Part shown: positions 56,400 through 64,000 of the stretch, one piece after another | How the letters are laid out: each line of letters begins with the position of its first letter | Numbering within the stretch: position 1 is the stretch's first letter | NCBI RefSeq assembly: GCF_000004195.4 | Contig: NC_030679.2 | Location: 19,046,712 to 19,110,711, forward strand | Direction: 5' to 3' | Origin: Xenopus tropicalis | Taxonomy: Eukaryota; Chordata; Amphibia; Anura; Pipidae | DNA length: 64,000 nt | Notes under the pieces: model-generated | Databases searched by the model: none | Seen by the model: the letters and a program-made list of their open reading frames with translations, nothing else | Told to the model about the DNA's origin: nothing | Made by a program: the position numbers and the translations under genes

Positions 56400-58900
56400 C
56401 TGGTGTATTCCAGGTGAAGGAGAGTCAGCTGTATTACAAGGGATAGAAGGGATGAAGGCCTTGCTGCCCTGCTCAGTTGGGGGTGCTGGCTGATTACAAT
56501 ATACTTTACTCTACTCTGATTACTACTTCTCTATATGATTGAGGACGGTCTTCCCTGATGGAATTCTGTCCTGTCCAGTGTATTTCAGTGAGGGCAGCAG
56601 AGAAAAGGAGGGTGCTATCAGGCAGCCATTGGATACTTGTGAAGGACTGTCTTGGGCACAGCCACGATCCCTTTCTGGACAACTACTGTAACTGCCTGCA
56701 AGTCTTAATGTCTGTCAGTAGCTCTTCCTATGTGCTGTCTATTGCTCTCCTGCTGTTGCAAATGTCATTTTTGCTCTACATTCCTTGGCCCTGACTCGTT
56801 TGCTCTCTATGCCCCTACCTAAATCTACAAGTGAGTGTTGTGTTTCCTCCTACCCACAAAGCACTCTTAAAATAACCATCCCTATCAACCTTTCTCTACT
56901 TCCCCCCCTACATTTATTCTGTCCTAGCTATTCTCCCTACTTACTCAACATACAAACTGTGTGCAAAGTATTAATGTGGGCATCCTGCAGGCATATATTC
57001 AATATCCAATAAGTAATGGCCATATGCACAAGGGAACAGTCATTGAACTTAGCAGGTGGTCAAACATACAGGGTTCTGTCGTGCCAATTATGTAGCACAT
57101 TGAGCTTTGCTTTTGCTTTTGAATAACACTAGTTTTGGATAGTTGGTCTGTAGGTGTTTTGTGCAATGCAGTATTCATATGCTTCTTATGGCATTTTATG
57201 GGCACAAATGTAGCACAAAATGTTTGTGATACACCAAGACATAAAAAGCTGGGGAACTCTCACTTTGGCTGTTATAAAATTCAGCTGTGGTGGTGTGTCA
57301 TGGAATGGTGGGGACAGTTTATCTTAAAAATCTAGTGCACATTGTGCTTGTGATGCTGCAATTCCAACCAGGAAAAAAGTATGTGTTTTTGTAAAATAGG
57401 GGCTATCATTTGGGGGTGTGGTCACAAAGTGGGCATGAAAATGTTACAGTGAGCCTCATGGGGGGGGGGGGGTTGTACCTCACGTTTCCCCCTATTTACA
57501 CAACTGTCCCTTGCAATTTCGGACTACCAGAATTGCACATGCACACAGTTCTCAGGGTGTTACTTTACTGCGCTAGAAAAGTAACTAAGTAAGGCACTAA
57601 GTAAGAAAGAATCCCAGGTCAGTGTATTTTTCCTGAACACGAGCACACAAAGTAAAAAAAATAGTGATTTAACTCATTTGGGGGGGGGGGTTAAATTTAA
57701 AATTGATATGGAAGATTTGGAAATCTTGGGGACATTAAAGCCAGTTGTAATGTATTGTTCACATCCGCTTTAAAATACATGCAAATAAGATCCCTATATA
57801 GCAAAGCAGCAATGCCAACTACTGCCTCTCTATGCATTTAAAGATATACATTGTATTTTATATACATTAGTTGCTGTTTATATAACAAACTAGGCTGCAA
57901 TTCATATTTTCCCCCTTCATCTAATTTTGGAGCTGTTTGTGTATAAATGACACCTATCTGGCAGATTTTAATAACTGCTGTTTCCTTGATTCATTTACAC
58001 CTTTCCAATAACAGGTTTGTAGTTTGAATACCCCCCACCCTTCGTTTACATCTCCACGTTTCAGACTTCAGACACATTTTACGCCCCCATTTCTCAGGAT
58101 CAGAATGAGGTGCAAGTGCTGCAGAAGCATTTTTTTTTTTTTTATTCCTCGCACCAACCTTTTCTGGAAATTGAGCAAAAACTGTGCTGCAAAAAAAAGG
58201 GCACGAGTGCTATTTGTGTACTACAAGAGAAATACAGAAAAAAGGCCAAATAATGCAGGGTGGGAGCAACATGTGAATTTCTATAAAGCCAGCTATAAAA
58301 TGCAATAAATAGATTTTTCTCTTCTTCGCTCTGTTGCCCTGGGATACCGCAAAAAAAGCCTCTCCCGTCTTATGCAGAAGGATAAATGCTTTACATATAA
58401 CAAGTACATAAGAGCAAATATTCAATATTAACTTTTCAAGTTTTCTTGAAATATATTTTTCAAACTAGACAATTTTCAAGCATTAAGAGGATACTAACCC
58501 CAAAATAACATTTTGCCTAATGAAAGTAAAAGCCACTTTCCCATACACATTCACTCAAAATGTTTAATTGTTTTGAGTTTATATGCAAGTGCAATTTAAT
58601 ATATGTAATTTATGCTAATTATAGCAGTTTTCATCACTAGAGCTGATTAATAGAAGTGTCTTGGCTCTAGGAGAGCTAACCATATGGCTAATGCCACAAC
58701 CTATGGATAACGGTTGAAGTGGAGAATCAGTCAGTCGAGTCAGCAGGTCGAAAATCAGTGCCCCCTTCCTGCCTCATATCCCCTCTCCCAGCTCCACCAA
58801 TCCCCCCTCTGGGCTCCCAAAGTTTTCTTTACTGTGGCCCATATTGAATAGCAGCTCCGCCACCCCCCCCCCCAACTTCACAGACCCACCCTTCAGAAAG
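56400..58900. other. non-coding stretch with G-runs
   Basis: No gene is recognised. Homopolymer G tracts stand at about 57460 and 57680. Near 58484, TTAAGAGGATACTAACCCCAAA could be one end of a decayed TTAA-type MITE. The open frame at 56293-56370 beside a GTGAGT donor (GYGSLSNELQGKFGRREIL) stops before the donor. Confidence 0.35.
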
Positions 58901-58910
58901 GTGGCAACCA

Positions 58911-59098
58911 CAGGCCTGGAGGCCACAAAGGCCTGGGCCTAGGGCGGCAACATGTTTGGGGTGGCATGCTGCCCAGCCGCATGTAAAATTTGCTCACATA
59001 CTGATCTACAAGGATAAGCATGCACGCAATCCTGAGTGGGGGGTGTGGCGGAAAATAAGGGCAGCCTCTGGGCACCCTGAAAAAGAAATCTGGCACTG
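58911..59098. mobile_element. hAT-like MITE (CAGGCCTGG...CACTG)
   Basis: It starts CAGGCCTGGAGGCCAC and ends AAATCTGGCACTG. The flanking octamers GGCAACCA and GCCAACCC agree at 6 of 8. CTAGGGCGGCA and GGTGGCATGC lie inside. A truncated inverted relative is at 980-1061. Confidence 0.55.
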
Positions 59099-59747
59099 GC
59101 CAACCCTAAATGAAGCTGTATGTAAGATAAGAGCAAGGTGGTAAGCAACATACTCACTGGAGATTATTATTTGTAATTAAGGTTTTGGCCATCTATGTCC
59201 CTTCATGGCCGGCATCCATAGGCACAGCACATTAGGGCACAAGCATATCTGAAAATGACTCCAGACAGACTTCTATGACTCCAGATAGGACTGTGGAGAC
59301 TTATTCCCTCCCTATCAAACTTGTCCCCTCGATGTAACGTTTGGCCAATAAAGACACAATGACACCATAATTTCTTTTTTGGTGGGTGGAGTTCGGCCAC
59401 AGCTTTATTAAAGAAATCCCAACATCAGAAAAATTAGTCCTTGCCATGTATTTAAAACTTTACCAAACATCGCAACAACATTTCTTTATAACTGTTATAT
59501 ATAACGAATGCCGGCCACTGCAAACGCAGTGGGCATGTAAAAACCATCAAACACCACCAGAGATTAAATGGCCAAGGACTATCCCCCGCCATTTGCTGTG
59601 ACGAACCAAATCTGTAAAGTATATATGTCTTTTGGGGGAAAAAAAAGTTTTTGTTTTTTTTTGAATAAAGAGAACCTGCAAAGGAAACAAACATGCAAAT
59701 TAGGCAAACTTACTGTCTATGGTAAATTTCTAATTGCTCTTAAACAG

Positions 59748-59824
59748 GGAGGGGGGGAGGGAGATGCTGCTGCCGTGCCTGCTAGTGAGACGCTGCTGAG
59801 AGAGCTGACAGGCAAGGGGAGGGG
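59748..59824 (+). other. possible exon, low confidence
   Basis: The acceptor TTGCTCTTAAACAG and donor GTGAGTAC bracket 77 nt. One frame is open (GGGEGDAAAVPASETLLREL and onward). Composition is purine-rich at the start and could be chance. Confidence 0.22.
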
Positions 59825-59829
59825 GTGAG

Positions 59830-62430
59830 TACAATTACTTTTCTTCCCGCCCATAGGCTAAGATAACTTAACTCCTTGTGTGCCGGAGGGAATTGGGCAC
59901 CTATTGGCTCCCCAGTCCCTCGGTGCTTTCTTTAGGTATTTCAGCGCCCTTTAATTTCTATGCAATTGTAAGTTTTTTATCATGAAAGATGCGGCACAGT
60001 GCTACCCCTATGCAAACCCTTGCAACCACAATGTCTCTGTAATTGTGGTAAATTCTGCATTGTGGGAGAAATAAACATGGCAATTGCACTCAATATTGTA
60101 CTTTGCTCACTGCACTAATGGGGGTAAATGAGCCCTACTGTCTCTTTCACTGTATTTAGTATTATGCTGATGTGCAAAGCCCTCTAATGTCCCCAAAAAC
60201 AATTAATCTATTGCAGAAATTGTATTACAGCGAATACACAAATTTATGCCAAGCTGTGTTTCAAGCACAGTGTTTCATTACAGGATATCATCATGTTTCT
60301 AATTAATTTGTTTATAAGCACAGATGTGATTGACTGCATCTGTAAACAAAAGCCGCACATCTTATCTGCAATTCAAGCACAGACAAACATTTTGTTAGCG
60401 GTATCTGGGCAATTTAAAAGATTAAATGGTTTCCTTTTTATGAAGAAGGGTTTGCTGAATAGCATTCATTAGTAATTAAATGTTCAACCGCAAAATCGCC
60501 ATTTTGCAAGCTATTTGCTGTGACTAATTCTAGCTCTACTGGATCTGTTCTTGAGGTCCATTCAAATGCACCATACCAAAGGCTAGTGGAGAATTTCTGT
60601 AAGTTATACGGTTGAATTTAGGCAAAACAGTACTTGACCCCACTGAGATAAGGATGGCTTAAGCCTGTGTATTGTATATACAGCATAGGGTTCATTAAAA
60701 CCCCTTTGGGAATCCCTTCCCTAGAGGTAAATAGATTTACCAAGGCAAGCATGGGGAACACGCTGCTATGCTATGTGGGCACATTAGTGACACCTCGCAT
60801 CTTCACAACTAGTGGCTCCAGAGTAATCACAACCTGATGTCTCCAAACAAATATCATTAAAAGCTTCACATGAATTAAAGACAAAGGTCAATCAGATCTG
60901 AAAAACAATCACTGATCACTGATCTATCTAGCAGCACATCAAGCCTTCACTGCCATAAATGCATTGCAATGGCTTCCATTTTGACAGCATCATGAATGTT
61001 ATCCAGTCCCTATGTGCACATGTGATTTGCAAATTTGGTTCATAGACTTTTTGTATGGCATCATTATTTTATTAGAATCCATCTGATAAATATATGATAT
61101 GATCTACAATACAAAAATGATGGGTGTCCTAGGCATACAGCAATGAAATAAACCACCGATGGTGGCAATACTACATTGCCACAACCAGCTGGGAGCAGGT
61201 GAGTAACAGCAGCAGAGATCTCCCCCAAGTTTTTATAGTAAATGGACAGTAGTGTGTAAAAAAAGAGCAGGAACAATTGTGACTGGAGAATCCTCTTGCA
61301 TCAATTGGCCCATTTTTTGGTCATTACTCATATGGGCATTAGTGGGTCTTTAACAGCTGATTAACAATCACTCCCATGGGCTGTTCATTATTTGATTGAT
61401 GCTCTTAGCCTTTCATTGTGGTCTTAAACAGCTGACCATGATTTATTAACAAAACCACTACAGAATAACAGCCCTAAAGATACACCTGTAACTCTGGATT
61501 ACTGAGGAATACATGTTCCTTCTTTCTAGGCATTTAGGTCTCTAGAACAGAGACTTGGGCTCTTCCTGATGCCATTTTTACTCATCTTTACTGGACTTCA
61601 TCCCTCCTCCTTCACTGAAAAGTTCAAAGACAAAGATGGCAACCATCTCCTCCGTTATATAAAACAGGAGATAAACCGACACCCCAGTGGTGAAGGGAAA
61701 AATGTTTGTTTGGGGAGACTAGTGGAAGACTTTCCACTGGAGAACATATTATTATATGATTATGATTAAATATGAATAAATAGCAGCTGTTCTCTTTTAA
61801 GGGAGGCTAAGCTTCCTTAGATCTTCATTATTCTCCATATATACACAAACTCCCACATCTATAGTAATGGTGCTTTTACCCAACTAAGGAGAGTTTAGTT
61901 GCGATATTAGTAAAGGAGTAGTAAAACCTAAAAAAAGTGTGAATAGAATTGCTGTGCTGTTGCATGTCAGTGGCACTGCACATGATCAGTGTGACTAGGC
62001 TGCTGCTGGAAAGCTTAGCTTAGGGGTCATCAGACATCATCAACACATTAGCAGAAAGTGACGTTAGATTTGTTATAGAAGCTGACACAAAAGGGTTGAT
62101 GCAGAAATCACTGATTTCTGAGCTACAGTGTAATGTGAATCTAAATGAAGTAATAATCAGCATTTTATTATGAATTATATATTGTATATATATTGTGAGC
62201 CAGTCCTAAAGCTTAGGTAACTGGCAGCAGTCATGAGCATGTGCTGTAAATCAACAGAAAAGAAGGTGGGGAGCTACATCAGAGTAACAGGTCTTCACTG
62301 TTAATGGGCCTAGTTCTTTGTTGAGCTTTAGTCTTCCATTCCCATTTATCAGCTTAAATACATTTCCTTGTCAGTTCATTCTGCACTAAACAGCAGCCCT
62401 AAAGCAATTGCTAAATATAAATGCCTTCTT
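59830..62430. other. non-coding stretch
   Basis: No gene or complete repeat was recognised. Short frames such as 61569-61769 lack splice support and family resemblance. Confidence 0.4.
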
Positions 62431-62443
62431 CCTCACTTCTAAG

Positions 62444-62917
62444 TAGGGTTGCCACTAGCGATGTGCGGGTCGAGAAAATCTTGACCCGTACCCGACCCTA
62501 ACCCGCCCTCTCCCAAACTGAACCCTACCTAACCCGGCTCCCTCCATTTATAGACCGGTGCCTGCCCCGCAATGATGTCACAAAAGGGGTGGGCCTTTCT
62601 GGGCGCGTGCCTATAAATAGAAAAGCCGGAAGAGTGCTGCCGGCAGTGTAAGGTATTGGGCCGGCCCACACATCACTAGTTGCCACCTCTGCCAGCTAAG
62701 AAAGCTGGGCAGGAGTGACATCATGGGGGCAGGGCAGTAACGTTGTGGGAGGAGGCCGGGCTGGGGGTATGATGCAGCGATTGCCCAATTGCCGTGTCAA
62801 TGTTACAGAGTCTTGCGTGGTTTTCTTAATTAGGAAAACCGGGCAGGAGGTTTTGGCCCAGGCAGCCCTTCTGAAAACTGTGCTGTCTGGGTCAAAACCG
62901 AACAGGTGGCAACCCTA
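62444..62917. mobile_element. hAT-like MITE (TAGGGTTGCCACCT ends) carrying a nested element
   Basis: TAGGGTTGCCAC at the left and AGGTGGCAACCCTA at the right are inverted ends. The octamer CTTCTAAG is duplicated at 62436-62443 and 62918-62925. The left end is cut by the nested element at 62456-62678, and the sequence resumes with CTCTGCCAGCTAAGAAAGCT. There is no transposase. Confidence 0.8.
62456..62678. mobile_element. nested hAT-like MITE (TAGCGATGTGCGGGTCG ends)
   Basis: TAGCGATGTGCGGG and CCCACACATCACTA are inverted ends. The octamer GTTGCCAC is duplicated exactly (62448-62455, 62679-62686). Its TAGNGATGT terminus resembles that of the large hAT at 39310. The interior has CTTGACCCGTACCCGACCC-type repeats and no gene. 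Confidence 0.8.
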
Positions 62918-63559
62918 CTTCTAAGACCAATTTGCCATTTGCCTCCAACACTACATTTCCCCTTTGTTAACTAATAAAAATTGCTTTATTTGAAATGTTC
63001 CTTTTATTTTAGCCTTTGCTTATCACCTTGTTAAAGCAACCCAGGACTCAGCATTTTGTCACATACTCCACATTCCCTGTAAGCTGCTGCAGGTGCTGGC
63101 ATGTGTTTACAGCCTTACAGTTATGACTTATGCAAAAGCACCTGCTATTCTCTTTCCGTAAATCACAGTGTTTTGTGCAAAGTGTGAAAGCAAAAAAGAG
63201 TGGCAATTCCAAGAGAAGCATTAATTGCATTCAGCAGAGGGCCATGAGATTTTATTTCTCCCACAATTGGATTTCATTTTTTTTTTAATCAAGAGGCGGA
63301 AGTTCTGGTTGCCATTTATCATATATAATCCACTTAAGGGAGGAAATCTTTACTTTATGAAATTAATCAAGTTCTTACATTGTTGTTACTGATGATAACA
63401 CTGGCTGCTTAAAATACCCTAGGAAGATAAAACAAGACTGAATAGCAAATTAAAAAAAACAAATTCAATAGTATATTATGGAACTTCAGTTTGAGGCCTG
63501 CTGCACAGTGGTGCTCTTTTTTTAATTATTAACTTTCAAGGACATGTTGCTCCACTCCT

Positions 63560-63710
63560 GCCTATTTTGATGCGATGGCACCCAATTTGACTTGACGCGC
63601 AACTAATTTTTCCACGGCAAATTTTCTTGGACATTTCACAAAACAATTCACCAGTAGCGAAATGCGGAAACTTGCTGAGAATCCATGCCTGCCAAAAAAA
63701 ATCGCTTAGC
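63560..63710. repeat. copy of the AGAATCCATGCCTG repeat family
   Basis: GACTTGACGCGCAAC, GTAGCGAAATGCGGAAAC and GAGAATCCATGCCTGCC are in the order seen in the 13710-13930 and 4160-4365 copies. Ends are not resolved. Confidence 0.4.
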
Positions 63711-64000
63711 ACTAATGCTGGACAATCTGAGCTAATATGACTGCATGGCCTCCAAGCTAACATTCAAATAACATAGGGGCCCCTACACAGTCCTTAGCCT
63801 TGCCCTATTTGTTTTCCAGCCTTCCTGACCAATACTTCTACTGTACTTAGCTTTTTGGCTCAGTCCTATGTAAGGTACCATGATAGGATTCTAGTCAACA
63901 CCAATGGTTATGATAAAGACCCATATACCTTTGCTAATAACTACCATGTGTGTTCAAACCCTGCCCAGTGCATAATGCTTCCAACTCCAGGTGCTAGTAG

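Noticed and set aside
1..64000. tRNA, rRNA or snRNA genes
   Set aside because: No A/B-box pair, cloverleaf or rRNA-like block was noticed on either strand by eye. A covariance-model scan was not possible.

Overview
This is vertebrate nuclear DNA, almost certainly from a frog of the genus Xenopus. It is AT-rich, has no long host reading frame, and is packed with interspersed repeats I recognise as typical of Xenopus. These include TTAA-flanked T2/Kolobok palindromic MITEs, a CR1 3' end with its short tail repeat, and the CAGGTATGGGA palindromic MITE. There are also many small hAT-type elements with 8-bp target-site duplications (TSDs). I could not run searches, so the species is not fixed.

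The best-supported object is a 6.8-kb hAT DNA transposon at 39310-46095. It has matching termini and a perfect 8-bp TSD. Its minus-strand transposase gene has a BED zinc finger, an RNase H-like core and a hAT dimerization domain, but is now split into three overlapping frames. Tandem arrays flank the gene: a 92-bp unit on its 3' side and a 168-bp unit immediately upstream of its start. Two short relatives with the same ends (8271-8915 inverted, 21881-22375 same orientation) also carry perfect TSDs, so the window holds a putative parent and two deletion derivatives.

Region by region. 1-9 kb: non-coding, with a hAT MITE (3041-3300), a CAGGTATGG MITE and the first short hAT derivative. 9-12 kb: a 140-bp inverted repeat, then three consecutive exon-like segments on the minus strand (11445 down to 10026) with good splice sites, possibly joined to another at 26545-26491. 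13-17 kb: a CR1 reverse-transcriptase relic and exon-like segments on the plus strand (14504-14657, 16790). 17-24 kb: a 45-bp minisatellite, MITEs, a 269-bp-period duplication, the second short hAT derivative and several palindromes. 24-37 kb: hAT MITEs, one with its own empty site next to it, a Tc1/mariner relic, a CR1 3' end and T2-type MITEs. 39-46 kb: the large hAT. 46-64 kb: mostly non-coding, with repeat relics, weak exon candidates (52571-52984, 59748-59824) and a hAT nested inside another hAT-like element.

No known host gene could be named. The exon candidates rest on splice signals and open frames only. The window is best read as intronic or intergenic sequence shaped by repeated DNA-transposon insertion.
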